A stretch of 64,000 nucleotides of DNA from Paenibacillus thermotolerans (GTDB lineage Bacteria; Bacillota; Bacilli; Paenibacillales; YIM-B00363): NCBI RefSeq assembly GCF_028745515.1, contig NZ_JAQZSG010000010.1:101127-165126 (forward strand). Direction: 5' to 3'. The notes beneath the pieces are model-generated. The model was not told the DNA's origin. It made no database searches and was given only the letters and a program-made list of their open reading frames with translations. Of the stretch, positions 46,333-54,883 are shown in pieces. Positions within the stretch are counted from its first letter, which is position 1; each line of letters begins with the position of its first letter. Position numbers and translations under genes: made by a program.

Positions 46333-46348
46333 TGTGACTTACTTCATA
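46333..46348 (+). promoter_or_regulatory. Second Fnr-like box in the fnr-pflB gap
   Basis: TGTGACTTACTTCATA has one mismatch to the consensus. TGTAAT (46370-46375) lies where a -10 would be for a rightward start near 46382. This would transcribe the small frame at 46412. Confidence 0.4.
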
Positions 46349-46411
46349 GTTGGCGCGGCTGAAACGAGGTGTAATGAATGTAAATCTTATCGCGAGGAAG
46401 GTGCGTCGGAT

Positions 46412-46510
46412 ATGGACCGGCATTATTTTGGCAGCCGTTCCGGCAGTCGGCGGCGGCGTAAAGCCATTAACGATATAGTGAACGATGATAGAGAACAACA
46501 TATTATGTGA
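46412..46510 (+). CDS. Possible small Arg-rich peptide upstream of pflB
   Basis: A 32-residue frame, with GAGGAAGGTG ten bases before ATG 46412. The peptide is polar, with SGSRRRRK in the middle, and ends inside the Fnr box of pflB. A different frame, 46374-46478, would encode a 34-residue peptide with a short hydrophobic stretch (IILAAVPAVGGGV). I recognise neither, and both may be chance; one may be the product of the rightward Fnr-type promoter. Confidence 0.25.
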   Translation: MDRHYFGSRSGSRRRRKAINDIVNDDREQHIM

Positions 46511-46548
46511 TAAATTTCACAGGTTAAACGGGTAGGCTTTGTTACAAT
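46506..46548 (+). promoter_or_regulatory. Fnr-dependent promoter of pflBA
   Basis: TGTGATAAATTTCACA (46506-46521) is a perfect TGTGA-N6-TCACA box. TACAAT with TGT before it (46543-46548) is an extended -10; the predicted start near 46555 puts the box centre at -41.5. Confidence 0.85.
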
Positions 46549-46588
46549 GATTTAAGAAACAAAGCACTTCCCTAGGAGGAGAGAATCG

Positions 46589-48859
46589 ATGGCAATCGCG
46601 GAACGAGATGTTAAGGCTGCCGATTACGGAAGCGGAGCTTGGAGAAAGTTTAAGTCCGGTAAATGGCAGAGCGAAATCAACGTGAAGGATTTTATCGACC
46701 GTAACTTGACCCCTTACGAGGGCGACGAAAGCTTCCTTGCAGGACCGACGGCGGCGACATCGGAGCTTTGGCGGAAATTGAGCGAGCTGTTGAAGGAAGA
46801 GCGCGCAAGGGGCGGTGTGTTGGATGTCGATGTGAACACCGTATCCACCATTACCTCGCACGCTCCCGGATATATAGAGAAATCTCTTGAAAAAGTGGTC
46901 GGCGTTCAAACGGATGAGCCGCTGCGCAGATCCATACAGCCGTTCGGCGGCATTCGGATGGCTATCGATGCCGCTAAGGCATACGGTTATGAGCTGCCGG
47001 AGGAAATGATCCGCCTGTTCACGGACATTCGGAAAACACATAACCAAGGCGTATTCGATGCTTATACGACGGAGATGAGGACGGCGCGCAAAGCCGGAAT
47101 CGTAACGGGTTTGCCGGACGCCTACGGCCGGGGACGCATTATCGGCGACTACCGGCGCGTAGCGCTGTACGGCGTTGACCGGCTCATTGCGGATAAGAAA
47201 AAAGATCTTCATGAGCTGGAGCTTGACGCCATGTCGGAGGACGTCATACGCACACGGGAGGAGCTGTCCGAGCAAATTCGCGCACTGGATGAACTGAAGC
47301 GAATGGCTGCTTCTTACGGCTATGACATCTCTATGCCGGCCTATCATGCGCAGGAAGCGATCCAGTGGCTTTACTTCGGATATTTGGCGGCGATTAAAGA
47401 ACAAAACGGCGCCGCAATGAGCCTCGGCCGCGTATCCTCCTTCCTCGACATCTATATGGAGCGGGATATGCGGGAAGGAAAGCTGACGGAAGAGGAAGCG
47501 CAGGAGCTTATGGATCATTTTGTCATGAAGCTGCGCATTGTAAAGTTTCTGCGTACGCCGGATTATAACGAGCTGTTCAGCGGCGACCCGACCTGGGTGA
47601 CGGAAAGCGTCGGCGGCATGGCGAGCGACGGCACGACACGCGTGACGAAAAACTGCTTCCGGGTTCTTCATACGTTATATAACCTGGGACCTGCGCCGGA
47701 GCCGAACTTGACGGTGTTGTGGTCGAATGAGCTGCCGGAAGCGTTCAAAAAATACTGCTCCAAAGTATCGATCGAAACAAGCTCGATCCAGTACGAGAAC
47801 GACGATCTGATGCGTCCGATTTACGGCGACGATTACGGCATCGCATGCTGCGTATCCGCCATGAGAATCGGCAAGCAAATGCAATTTTTCGGCGCGAGAG
47901 CGAACCTTGCGAAGGCGCTGTTGTATGCGATCAACGGCGGCGTTGACGAGAAGCTCGGCATCCAGGTCGGACCGCAAACCGTTCCGATCGCAGGCGGCAC
48001 GCTCGACTATGACGAAGTGGTCAAGCGTTACGATGTCGTTCTGGAGTGGCTGGCGAAGCTGTATGTGAATACGCTCAATGTCATCCACTATATGCACGAC
48101 AAGTACAGCTACGAGAGAGTGGAAATGGCGCTGCACGATCGTGAAATCGTCCGCACCATGGCATGCGGCATCGCCGGTTTGTCGGTAGCGGCGGATTCGC
48201 TGAGCGCTATTAAATACGCCAAGGTTCGCCCGATTCGCAACGAGAAGGGCATTGCGGTCGACTTCGAAATTGAAGGCGAATATCCGCAATACGGCAACAA
48301 CGACGACCGGGTCGATTCGATTGCCGTCAAGCTGGTGGAAGGCTTTATGAAGAAGCTGAAAAAGCACCGCACTTATCGCGATGCGATTCATACCCAATCG
48401 GTGCTGACGATTACGTCGAACGTCGTCTACGGGAAGAAAACCGGCTCCACTCCGGACGGCCGCAAGGCGGGCGAGCCGTTCGCTCCGGGAGCGAACCCGA
48501 TGCACGGCCGCGACCGCAAAGGCGCTCTGGCATCCCTAGCTTCAGTGGCGAAGCTGCCGTATGAGCAGTCGCTGGACGGCATCTCCAATACGTTCTCAAT
48601 CGTGCCGAAGGCGCTCGGGCGGGAGCCGGAGGACCGGATAAGAAACCTTGCGGCCATGCTTGACGGCTACATGCACTCCGGCGGGCATCACTTGAACGTC
48701 AACGTGTTCGACCGCCAGCAGCTGCTCGACGCTATGGAGCATCCGGAGCAATATCCGCAGCTGACGATTCGCGTTTCGGGCTACGCCGTCAACTTCATTA
48801 AGCTGACAAGGGAACAACAGCTTGACGTCATTCGCCGCACCTTCCACGGAAACATGTAA
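46589..48859 (+). CDS. pflB: Formate acetyltransferase (pyruvate formate-lyase)
   Basis: 756 residues, ATG behind AGGAGGAGAG. A glycyl radical enzyme that converts pyruvate and CoA to acetyl-CoA and formate in fermentation. The active-site pair Cys420-Cys421 (YGIACCVSA) and the radical glycine Gly731 in RVSGYAVNF are present; the overall sequence is of the true PflB type ([19 protein letters not shown]-like regions) and not a diol dehydratase. The oxygen-labile product and the Fnr promoter agree. pflA follows 37 bases later. Confidence 0.96.
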   Translation: MAIAERDVKAADYGSGAWRKFKSGKWQSEINVKDFIDRNLTPYEGDESFLAGPTAATSELWRKLSELLKEERARGGVLDVDVNTVSTITSHAPGYIEKSLEKVVGVQTDEPLRRSIQPFGGIRMAIDAAKAYGYELPEEMIRLFTDIRKTHNQGVFDAYTTEMRTARKAGIVTGLPDAYGRGRIIGDYRRVALYGVDRLIADKKKDLHELELDAMSEDVIRTREELSEQIRALDELKRMAASYGYDISMPAYHAQEAIQWLYFGYLAAIKEQNGAAMSLGRVSSFLDIYMERDMREGKLTEEEAQELMDHFVMKLRIVKFLRTPDYNELFSGDPTWVTESVGGMASDGTTRVTKNCFRVLHTLYNLGPAPEPNLTVLWSNELPEAFKKYCSKVSIETSSIQYENDDLMRPIYGDDYGIACCVSAMRIGKQMQFFGARANLAKALLYAINGGVDEKLGIQVGPQTVPIAGGTLDYDEVVKRYDVVLEWLAKLYVNTLNVIHYMHDKYSYERVEMALHDREIVRTMACGIAGLSVAADSLSAIKYAKVRPIRNEKGIAVDFEIEGEYPQYGNNDDRVDSIAVKLVEGFMKKLKKHRTYRDAIHTQSVLTITSNVVYGKKTGSTPDGRKAGEPFAPGANPMHGRDRKGALASLASVAKLPYEQSLDGISNTFSIVPKALGREPEDRIRNLAAMLDGYMHSGGHHLNVNVFDRQQLLDAMEHPEQYPQLTIRVSGYAVNFIKLTREQQLDVIRRTFHGNM

Positions 48860-48896
48860 CAAAGTACAAAGGAATTTTTCAAGGAGCGCGGTCATC

Positions 48897-49637
48897 ATGA
48901 AAGGACGATTTCACTCCATAGAAACTTTCGGCACCGTAGACGGACCAGGAATCCGCTTCGTCTTATTCATGCAGGGCTGCGCTCTGCAATGCCAATATTG
49001 CCACAACCCGGATACTTGGGATACGCAAGGCGCAGGCCGGATGGCAACGGTAGACGAAATCGTAGCGAAAATCGAGCCGTATATTCCTTATTACAAAAGC
49101 TCCGGAGGCGGGTTGACCGTCTCCGGCGGCGAACCGACGCTGCAAGCGCCGTTCGTCGCTCGGCTGTTCGCCGAGGTCAAACGCCGGTTCGGGCTCCATA
49201 CGGCGCTGGATACCTCCGGCTTCTGCGATCCCGAGCATGCGAAAGAGCTGTTGAACGTTACCGATTTGGTGCTCCTCGATCTGAAAATGATGGATCGGGA
49301 GAAGCACATCTCGCTTACCGGCCAACCGAACGATCGAATTGTTGCATTCGCGAAGCATCTTCAAACCGCCGGCAAGCCGGCCTGGGTTCGCCGCGTCATT
49401 GTTCCGGGATTGACGGACGGGGAGGAGGAGCTTAGAAAATTAGGCGCGTTTCTGGCTGAGCTGGACAATGTGAAGAAGGTCGAGCTTCTGCCGTATCATT
49501 GTTACGGCGTTCCCAAATGGAAGCAGCTAGGCAGGCTGTACCCGCTGGACGGTGTTCCGGAAGCGGCGGAGGACGATATGAAACGGGCGGAAGCGCTCGT
49601 AGAGGAAGGAAGGAAGCTGCGATGGCAACCGATATGA
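48897..49637 (+). CDS. pflA: Pyruvate formate-lyase activating enzyme
   Basis: 246 residues from ATG 48897 behind AAGGAGCGCG. A radical SAM enzyme that installs the glycyl radical in PflB. The cluster motif CALQCQYC gives Cys28, Cys32 and Cys35, followed by HNPDTWD and the SAM-binding SGGEPTLQ. GTVDGPGIRFV near the N-terminus is typical. The last 16 bases overlap the next gene. Confidence 0.96.
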   Translation: MKGRFHSIETFGTVDGPGIRFVLFMQGCALQCQYCHNPDTWDTQGAGRMATVDEIVAKIEPYIPYYKSSGGGLTVSGGEPTLQAPFVARLFAEVKRRFGLHTALDTSGFCDPEHAKELLNVTDLVLLDLKMMDREKHISLTGQPNDRIVAFAKHLQTAGKPAWVRRVIVPGLTDGEEELRKLGAFLAELDNVKKVELLPYHCYGVPKWKQLGRLYPLDGVPEAAEDDMKRAEALVEEGRKLRWQPI

Positions 49638-50149
49638 ATCGAACGATGTACGATGAGTCGGCGCACCCGACGGAGCTGGCTTACGCGCTTGAACGTGTGA
49701 GGGAAGAGCATGCGGAATTGCGGGCGAAGGTAGCCGAATTGGAGACGGCTATAAAAATTTTCCAAACCGCTTGGAGCGTCGCGCTGGCAACAAAGATCGT
49801 TGCGATGGCGGAAACGTTCTCCAAGCAGTGCGAGGCGCATGCGCGGTGGGAGGATACGGAATTGATGCCGTTCCTATCGGTTTATTATTTGGATCACGGG
49901 GGACCGGAAATTTCAACCTCGGTATGGATGATGGAGAAGGATCACGAGCTGGCGTATGAGTTTTTGCGTTCGTTCCTGCAGCGCGCAAAGGAAATTCCGA
50001 ACCGACAGGATCGGCAGCTGTGGAAATCCGCAATACTTCAGCTATCTCAGGCTTGTTACATTTATAAAGAGCATTTTGAGCTGGAGGAGCAAGTTATTTT
50101 TTCATCCGCTTTTAAAATGTTAGACGAAATCGACTATTTATTTTCATAA
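49622..50149 (+). CDS. Second hemerythrin-like protein, coupled to pflA
   Basis: 175 residues from ATG 49622 (alternative 49634), behind GGAAGGAAG and overlapping pflA by 16 bases. Helical, with metal-type residues in VREEHAELRAK, CEAHARWEDTELMPFL, MMEKDHELAYEFL and IYKEHFELEEQVIF, the same pattern as the protein at 44.3 kb, though the two are clearly diverged. It is likely made from the pfl transcript, so PFL is expressed along with a di-iron protein that could bind oxygen or NO. Confidence 0.78.
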   Translation: MATDMNRTMYDESAHPTELAYALERVREEHAELRAKVAELETAIKIFQTAWSVALATKIVAMAETFSKQCEAHARWEDTELMPFLSVYYLDHGGPEISTSVWMMEKDHELAYEFLRSFLQRAKEIPNRQDRQLWKSAILQLSQACYIYKEHFELEEQVIFSSAFKMLDEIDYLFS

Positions 50150-50150
50150 A

Positions 50151-50166
50151 CGTGAAAATTTTCACA
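50151..50166 (+). promoter_or_regulatory. Fnr-like palindrome after the second hemerythrin gene
   Basis: CGTGAAAATTTTCACA contains the exact palindrome GTGAAAATTTTCAC and differs at one base from TGTGA-N6-TCACA. It lies two bases after the stop codon. Confidence 0.45.
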
Positions 50167-50216
50167 TAATTTGGCCGCCTGGGTGTTTTTGCCAAGGCCG
50201 CACTCTTCCGGCACAG

Positions 50217-50246
50217 TCCTCGGACATAACGTCCGGGGATTTTTTG
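50217..50246 (+). terminator. Rho-independent terminator of the pfl transcript
   Basis: TCCTCGGAC pairs with GTCCGGGGA (one G-T pair) around ATAAC and is followed by TTTTTT. It separates the pfl genes from the oxidase genes. Confidence 0.8.
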
Positions 50247-50295
50247 CGTCCACATATGACAAATCCATGAAACCCATGATCAGCCAACCGATGTT

Positions 50296-50311
50296 TGTGA
50301 CATTTCTCACA
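50296..50311 (+). promoter_or_regulatory. Fnr box before the ba3 oxidase genes
   Basis: TGTGACATTTCTCACA is a perfect TGTGA-N6-TCACA box 68 bases before the subunit IIa start. TTAATC/TAATCT near 50333-50339 could be a weak -10 at class II distance; the -10 match is poor, so repression is also possible. Confidence 0.6.
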
Positions 50312-50378
50312 GTGCACAAGCCCCGTGAGCGGTTAATCTGATTCATGAAGTCACTAAACTGAAGCGGGTGAACGGACA

Positions 50379-50546
50379 ATGCAAGCAAAAAAGGAGAAGG
50401 GCCGCATCAAAGCGCAATCGCAGCCGGCAACTCAAGATAATAAAGAGCAATCGCTGCGAGGGGCATTCGCCTCGGTCATGCTGCTCGGAGGTTTTTTGAT
50501 CATAACGTGGCTTGGCGTATTATTACTCTTTTTAGCGAGAAATTAG
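50379..50546 (+). CDS. Cytochrome c oxidase subunit IIa (CoxIIa-like small membrane subunit)
   Basis: 55 residues from ATG 50379, preceded by GAAGCGGGTG. A Lys/Gln-rich cytoplasmic tail of about 27 residues is followed by one membrane helix (ASVMLLGGFLIITWLGVLLLFL) and RN. The SLRGAFASVMLLG...TWLGV pattern resembles subunit IIa of ba3-type oxidases, which supplies the transmembrane helix missing from subunit II. Location immediately before subunits II and I supports the call. Confidence 0.75.
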   Translation: MQAKKEKGRIKAQSQPATQDNKEQSLRGAFASVMLLGGFLIITWLGVLLLFLARN

Positions 50547-50560
50547 GGGGCTGACGGGGC

Positions 50561-51031
50561 ATGCATATTCATCGATTGGAAAAGATTTGGCTTATACTCG
50601 GTTTTTCGATGCTGGTCGTTTTTTTAGGCGTGTTAGGAATCGGGGCATATGTCATGGGCATGGAGCCGCCGACTTCCTATCATCATTCGATCGATCCTCA
50701 GAAGGTCAGGGAGACGCCGCCGTTCGACAATCCCGTTCTTGTGAAGGTCGGCGACAATAAATACGAGGCGAATATGATCGCTTATGCCTTCGGGTATACT
50801 CCGGCCAAGATGGAGGTTCCCGCGGGGGCGACGATTCATTTTAACGTTACGAGCCCCGACGTCGTGCACGGCTTCGAAATTCCGCGTACGAACGTCAATT
50901 TTATGGTCATTCCCGGCGAAGTGAATACGGTATCGTACACGTTCGACAAGCCCGGCGAATATTTGGTGCTTTGCAACGAATATTGCGGAATCGGCCACGA
51001 ATATATGTTTACGACGATCGTCGTGAAATAG
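50561..51031 (+). CDS. ba3-type cytochrome c oxidase subunit II
   Basis: 156 residues, ATG behind GGGGGCTGACGGGG. One membrane helix (about residues 9-30), then a cupredoxin domain with a CuA site: His103 in DVVHGFE and Cys138, Cys142, His146 and Met149 in CNEYCGIGHEYM. It takes electrons from cytochrome c or an equivalent donor to subunit I. The short length and single helix are typical of B-family oxidases. Confidence 0.92.
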   Translation: MHIHRLEKIWLILGFSMLVVFLGVLGIGAYVMGMEPPTSYHHSIDPQKVRETPPFDNPVLVKVGDNKYEANMIAYAFGYTPAKMEVPAGATIHFNVTSPDVVHGFEIPRTNVNFMVIPGEVNTVSYTFDKPGEYLVLCNEYCGIGHEYMFTTIVVK

Positions 51032-51050
51032 CAAGGGGGAGGGATGCCAT

Positions 51051-52718
51051 ATGATGAAAACAACGATACTGCCGGATACTCAGTTTAAAAAAGAAGACGC
51101 CTCGCTCGTCCTTGCCCATATATTATTCGCCTACGGCGCCATGACGATCGGCGCGATCGCCGGGCTGCTGCAAGGGCTTGTCCGCGGCGGCATGATCCGG
51201 CTGCCTTTCGGAATCGGCTATTATCAGCTGCTCACCGCGCACGGCGTGCTGATGGCGCTCGTGTTCACCACTTATTTTATTATCGGTTTTCTTTACTCCG
51301 CTGTGATCCGCACCACCGGAAGACACTTGCTTCCTAGAGCCCGGTGCTTCGGCTGGGTCGGCTTTGCGGTCATGTCGGTCGGAGTCGTGATGGCAACGAT
51401 TATGATTTTGCTGAACAAAGCGACCGTCTTGTACACATTCTACGCTCCGCTCAAAGCGTCGCCTTGGTTTTACGTCGCGCTGGTGCACGTGGTCGTCGGT
51501 TCTTGGATAGCCGGTGTCGGATTGTTTCTGCAGTACGGCTATTACCGCAAGCACCATAAGAACGAACCGACTCCGTTGATGACGTTCATGGCCGTCGTTA
51601 CGATGCTGCTTTGGATCATCGCCACGCTCGGCGCAGCGGCGGCGGTGCTCATCCAGTTCATTCCATGGTCGTTCGGCTGGGTGGACACGATCAACGTCAT
51701 GGTCAGTCGTACGTTGTTCTGGTACTTCGGCCATCCGCTCGTTTATTTCTGGCTGCTGCCGGCTTACATGTGCTGGTACGCCGTCATTCCGAAAATTATC
51801 GGCGGAAAGCTGTTCAGCGATACGCTTGCCAGACTGGCGTTTCTCTTGTTTCTGATCTTTTCGATTCCCGTCGGCTTCCACCACCAGCTGATGGAGCCAG
51901 GCATTCCTGCAACGTGGAAATATATTCAGGTCATTCTGACGTTCATGGTCATTATGCCTTCGCTTATGACGGCGTTCTCGCTGTTCGCCACCTTCGAGCG
52001 ATACGGCCGCTCCCGCGGCGCCGCAGGGCTGTTCGGATGGTGGAAAACGCTGCCGTGGAAGGACGTCCGGTTTTTCGCTCCGTTCATGGGCATGCTCATC
52101 TTTATTCCCGCCGGTGCAGGCGGCGTCATCAACGCGAGCCATCAGCTGAACGCGACGGTGCATAACACGCTGTTTATTACGGGACACTTCCATCTAACCG
52201 TTGCAACCAGCGTCGCGCTGACGTTCTTCGGCATCACGTACTGGCTCGTTCCGGCGATGACCGGCCGCACGCTGACGCCGAAAATCAACAAGCTCGGCAT
52301 CATTCAGACGTGGATATGGGTCGCCGGCATGGCGCTGATGTCCGGCGCCATGCATATCGTAGGCTTATTGGGAGCTCCTCGCCGGACGGCTTACACGACT
52401 TACCGCGGCAACGCCGAGGCGACGGATTGGATTCCGTACCAGGTGGCGATGGCCGTCGGCGGCATGATCTTGTTCGCCGGCGTCATTATGATGATTTACA
52501 ATATTTATTTGCTGTACCGTGCGCCGAAAGGCTTCACGGAATATCCGGTGGCCGAAGCCGCGGAGCATGCGGACGCCGAACGGGTGCCGGCCGTATTCGA
52601 GCGATGGGGCGTTTGGATCGGCATTGTCGTCGCGTTGATTTTGTTCGCCTACTCGATGCCGTTTGCGGAAATGCTGAATACCGGCACGCCGGGCTCGCCG
52701 CCGATGATTACTTGGTAA
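51051..52718 (+). CDS. ba3-type (B-family) cytochrome c oxidase subunit I
   Basis: 555 residues, ATG behind AAGGGGGAGGG, about 13 membrane helices. The heme and copper ligands are visible: His in LLTAHGVLMAL, WYFGHPLVYFWLLP (CuB His with the nearby Tyr), FHHQLMEPG and ITGHFHLTVATS (two His). The sequence pattern is that of B-family heme-copper oxidases, which have high oxygen affinity. Together with subunits IIa and II it forms a terminal oxidase suited to low oxygen, in keeping with the Fnr boxes. Confidence 0.93.
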   Translation: MMKTTILPDTQFKKEDASLVLAHILFAYGAMTIGAIAGLLQGLVRGGMIRLPFGIGYYQLLTAHGVLMALVFTTYFIIGFLYSAVIRTTGRHLLPRARCFGWVGFAVMSVGVVMATIMILLNKATVLYTFYAPLKASPWFYVALVHVVVGSWIAGVGLFLQYGYYRKHHKNEPTPLMTFMAVVTMLLWIIATLGAAAAVLIQFIPWSFGWVDTINVMVSRTLFWYFGHPLVYFWLLPAYMCWYAVIPKIIGGKLFSDTLARLAFLLFLIFSIPVGFHHQLMEPGIPATWKYIQVILTFMVIMPSLMTAFSLFATFERYGRSRGAAGLFGWWKTLPWKDVRFFAPFMGMLIFIPAGAGGVINASHQLNATVHNTLFITGHFHLTVATSVALTFFGITYWLVPAMTGRTLTPKINKLGIIQTWIWVAGMALMSGAMHIVGLLGAPRRTAYTTYRGNAEATDWIPYQVAMAVGGMILFAGVIMMIYNIYLLYRAPKGFTEYPVAEAAEHADAERVPAVFERWGVWIGIVVALILFAYSMPFAEMLNTGTPGSPPMITW

Positions 52719-52737
52719 AACTGCACGTTACCGATTT

Positions 52738-52772
52738 TGCCGCTTCCGTTTTGCCGGGGGCGGCACTTTTTT
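52738..52772 (+). terminator. Terminator of the oxidase operon
   Basis: TGCCGC and GCGGCA form the outer stem, with extra GC pairs inside, followed by CTTTTTT. Confidence 0.7.
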
Positions 52773-52832
52773 GCCGCAGCTTACGGTGGTATGATGAAAT
52801 GCAAGCATGAAATAGCGAGGTGCTATTTGCGT

Positions 52833-53462
52833 ATGTTGCGTATGGGATGGAGCGCGATCGTTCTGGCAGGCGGAAAGAGCCGGAGAATGGGCCAAGACAA
52901 ATGGATGCTGACAATTGGCGGAGAAACGGTGCTCGAACGATTGGTACGGGCCGTTGAGCCGCATGTCGATCAAATCGTTGTCGTATTGGAGCATGGAGAC
53001 GGCGCGCCTGCCGCAAAGCCAAAGCTCCCCGATTCGGTCGGAGGAAACGCGAAAGTAACCGTTGTCCGCGACGATGCGGACGACGAAGGACCTTTGGCCG
53101 GCATCGAAGCGGGACTTTCCGCAACAGCGAACGAATACAATTTGATTCTCGCCTCGGATCTTCCGTTCGTACGGTGGGAGCCTGCCCGGATGCTTCTGGA
53201 AGCTTGCTCGGGCAGTCAAGCGGACTGCGCCGTTTCGAAGTTCGACGGGAGGACGCAGCCCTTGTTCGGAGCGTACCGCAAAGAGACGCTTCCGCTCCTT
53301 GCCGCATACCGCCGCGGCGGCGGACGAAAGGTGATGGAGTGGGTCCGCAGCCTTCGATATTTGGAGCTCGACATGCCCTGGCAATACGGGAATTGTTTGT
53401 TCAATATGAACACTCCGGACGATTATGAGCTCGCGCTGCGAAGGCTGGGTGAGGTAAAATGA
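52833..53462 (+). CDS. mobA: Molybdenum cofactor guanylyltransferase MobA
   Basis: 209 residues from ATG 52833 after GCGAGGTG; TTG 52827 and ATG 52842 are alternatives. Adds GMP to molybdopterin to give the bis- or mono-MGD cofactor. The nucleotide motif AIVLAGGKSRRMGQDKWML and the metal motif ILASDLPFVRW are clear, and NMNTPDDYELA closes the fold. TATGAT with TGG before it (52790-52795) may be its promoter. moaD and mobB follow closely. Confidence 0.9.
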   Translation: MLRMGWSAIVLAGGKSRRMGQDKWMLTIGGETVLERLVRAVEPHVDQIVVVLEHGDGAPAAKPKLPDSVGGNAKVTVVRDDADDEGPLAGIEAGLSATANEYNLILASDLPFVRWEPARMLLEACSGSQADCAVSKFDGRTQPLFGAYRKETLPLLAAYRRGGGRKVMEWVRSLRYLELDMPWQYGNCLFNMNTPDDYELALRRLGEVK

Positions 53463-53514
53463 TAGGATACGATTGGATAATATATAGCTTAATCGAACGG
53501 GAGGCAGCCGAATT

Positions 53515-53754
53515 ATGAAAGTATTGCTGTTTGCTTCGCTTGCCGAAGCTGCGGGCGGTCCCGCGGTCGAGCTTGCCGTTTCGCTGCCGGCTAAGGTAGC
53601 CGAATTGAAATCGGCGCTCGCAGAAACGGCCCCCGCGACCAAAGAGCTCCTATCCGGGTGCTTTGCGGCGATCAATCACGAATATGCGGATGATGAGACG
53701 TTAGTGACGGAAGAGGACGAGGTCGCGTTCATTCCTCCGGTCAGCGGAGGATAA
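53515..53754 (+). CDS. moaD: Molybdopterin synthase sulfur carrier subunit MoaD
   Basis: 79 residues, ATG behind GGGAGGCAG. A ubiquitin-like fold that ends in FIPPVSGG; the terminal Gly-Gly is thiocarboxylated and gives sulfur to the dithiolene. No moaE partner is next to it. The stop is one base before the mobB GTG. Confidence 0.9.
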   Translation: MKVLLFASLAEAAGGPAVELAVSLPAKVAELKSALAETAPATKELLSGCFAAINHEYADDETLVTEEDEVAFIPPVSGG

Positions 53755-53755
53755 C

Positions 53756-54301
53756 GTGCCGCCGATTACCGTTCAGGGACGTCAAAGTCCCGCTGTCGTA
53801 CAAGTGGTAGGATACAAAAACACCGGCAAAACCACGCTCGTCTGCTCCCTCGTCGAAGCTTTCGCCGCGAAGGGCGTTCGGGTCGGCACGGTCAAGCATG
53901 ACGCTCACGATTTCGATCCGGATGTGCCCGGAACGGACTCGTGGAAGCATAGGCATGCCGGTGCGCGCTGGTCGGCCGTCGCATCGAAGGCGCGGACGGC
54001 ATTTTTCGAGGAGCGGGAAACCGAGCTGGAGGATCTCCTGCAGCGTATGCGGGAAGCCGAGCTTGTTTTGGTGGAAGGCTACAAGCGAAAGCCATATCCG
54101 AAGCTCGTCCTGATTCACTCCGAGCGGGACTTGCCGATTCTTGACGGGCTTTCGGCCGTGCTCGCCGTCGTCACTTGGGACAGCGGGTTTTTGGCCGAAT
54201 GGGCGGAGCGGCTGGAGCGCGAACGCGGCGTCCGGGTCGTTCGATTTGACGATTCGGCCGCGATTGCCGGAATAGTGGGGGACCGTATTGGCTCATACTG
54301 A
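53756..54301 (+). CDS. mobB: Molybdopterin-guanine dinucleotide biosynthesis adapter MobB
   Basis: 181 residues, GTG start. A P-loop GTP-binding protein (VVGYKNTGKTTLVCSLV near residue 20, KHDAHDF, LVLVEGYKRKPYPKL) that helps MobA deliver the cofactor. The molybdoenzyme it serves is not in this window. Confidence 0.9.
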   Translation: MPPITVQGRQSPAVVQVVGYKNTGKTTLVCSLVEAFAAKGVRVGTVKHDAHDFDPDVPGTDSWKHRHAGARWSAVASKARTAFFEERETELEDLLQRMREAELVLVEGYKRKPYPKLVLIHSERDLPILDGLSAVLAVVTWDSGFLAEWAERLERERGVRVVRFDDSAAIAGIVGDRIGSY

Positions 54302-54367
54302 GTAGGGCGGCAAGCTCTCCTAAAAGAGGGCGGATTTGCCGCAATCTTTTCAGAAGGTGGGCTACGG

Positions 54368-54733
54368 ATGAGCGGCGCGAGTACGACGTTATACGATAAG
54401 CTTGGCGGCAAGGAAGCCGTTTCGAAGGTCGTGGACATTTTTTACAAAAAGGTTCTCGCGGACGAAAGGGTCAACAGCTTCTTTAAGGATACGGATATGG
54501 AAAAGCAGCGGCGCCACCAGACCGCGTTTATTTCCGCGGCGATCGGCGGTCCGCAGTATTCGGGCCGTTCGATGGAGAAGGCGCACGAAGGGATGAATTT
54601 GCAAGAGATTCACTGGGACGCCATCATAGAGCATTTGGCATCATCGCTTAAAGATGTCGGAGCAGCCGAAGCGGATATCGGAGAAATCGAGAAAAACTTG
54701 TTGCCGCTAAAACCTCATATCCTGCATAAGTAA
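54368..54733 (+). CDS. Truncated hemoglobin (group I type)
   Basis: 121 residues, ATG behind AGAAGGTGGG. The pattern LYDKLGGKEAVSKVVDIFYKKV, FFKDTDM, RRHQTAFISAAIGGP, then the proximal His73 in KAHEGM is that of group I (trHbN/GlbN) globins; Tyr26 is the likely B10 distal residue. Group I globins often detoxify NO or bind oxygen. It follows mobB by 66 bases and ends at its own terminator, within the redox block. Confidence 0.88.
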   Translation: MSGASTTLYDKLGGKEAVSKVVDIFYKKVLADERVNSFFKDTDMEKQRRHQTAFISAAIGGPQYSGRSMEKAHEGMNLQEIHWDAIIEHLASSLKDVGAAEADIGEIEKNLLPLKPHILHK

Positions 54734-54752
54734 AGCAAGCTCCGCTTTGATC

Positions 54753-54774
54753 GCCGCCGAAAGGCGGTTTTTTT
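54753..54774 (+). terminator. Rho-independent terminator after the globin gene
   Basis: CCGCC-GAAA-GGCGG with a GNRA-type tetraloop, followed by seven Ts. Confidence 0.9.
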
Positions 54775-54883
54775 GTGCAATAAAAAATCTTTTTTGCGAC
54801 CAAGCTGTAACTTTTCACCTGTTTCCTGCGTCATACAAAGTAGTATAAATAGGTTAAAAAGTCGGAAATGAGGGAGAGAGACA

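Noticed and set aside
46283..46510. A 75-codon frame from fnr upstream to pflB
   Set aside because: The start has no ribosome site and lies within the fnr operator; only the last 32 codons have a plausible start.
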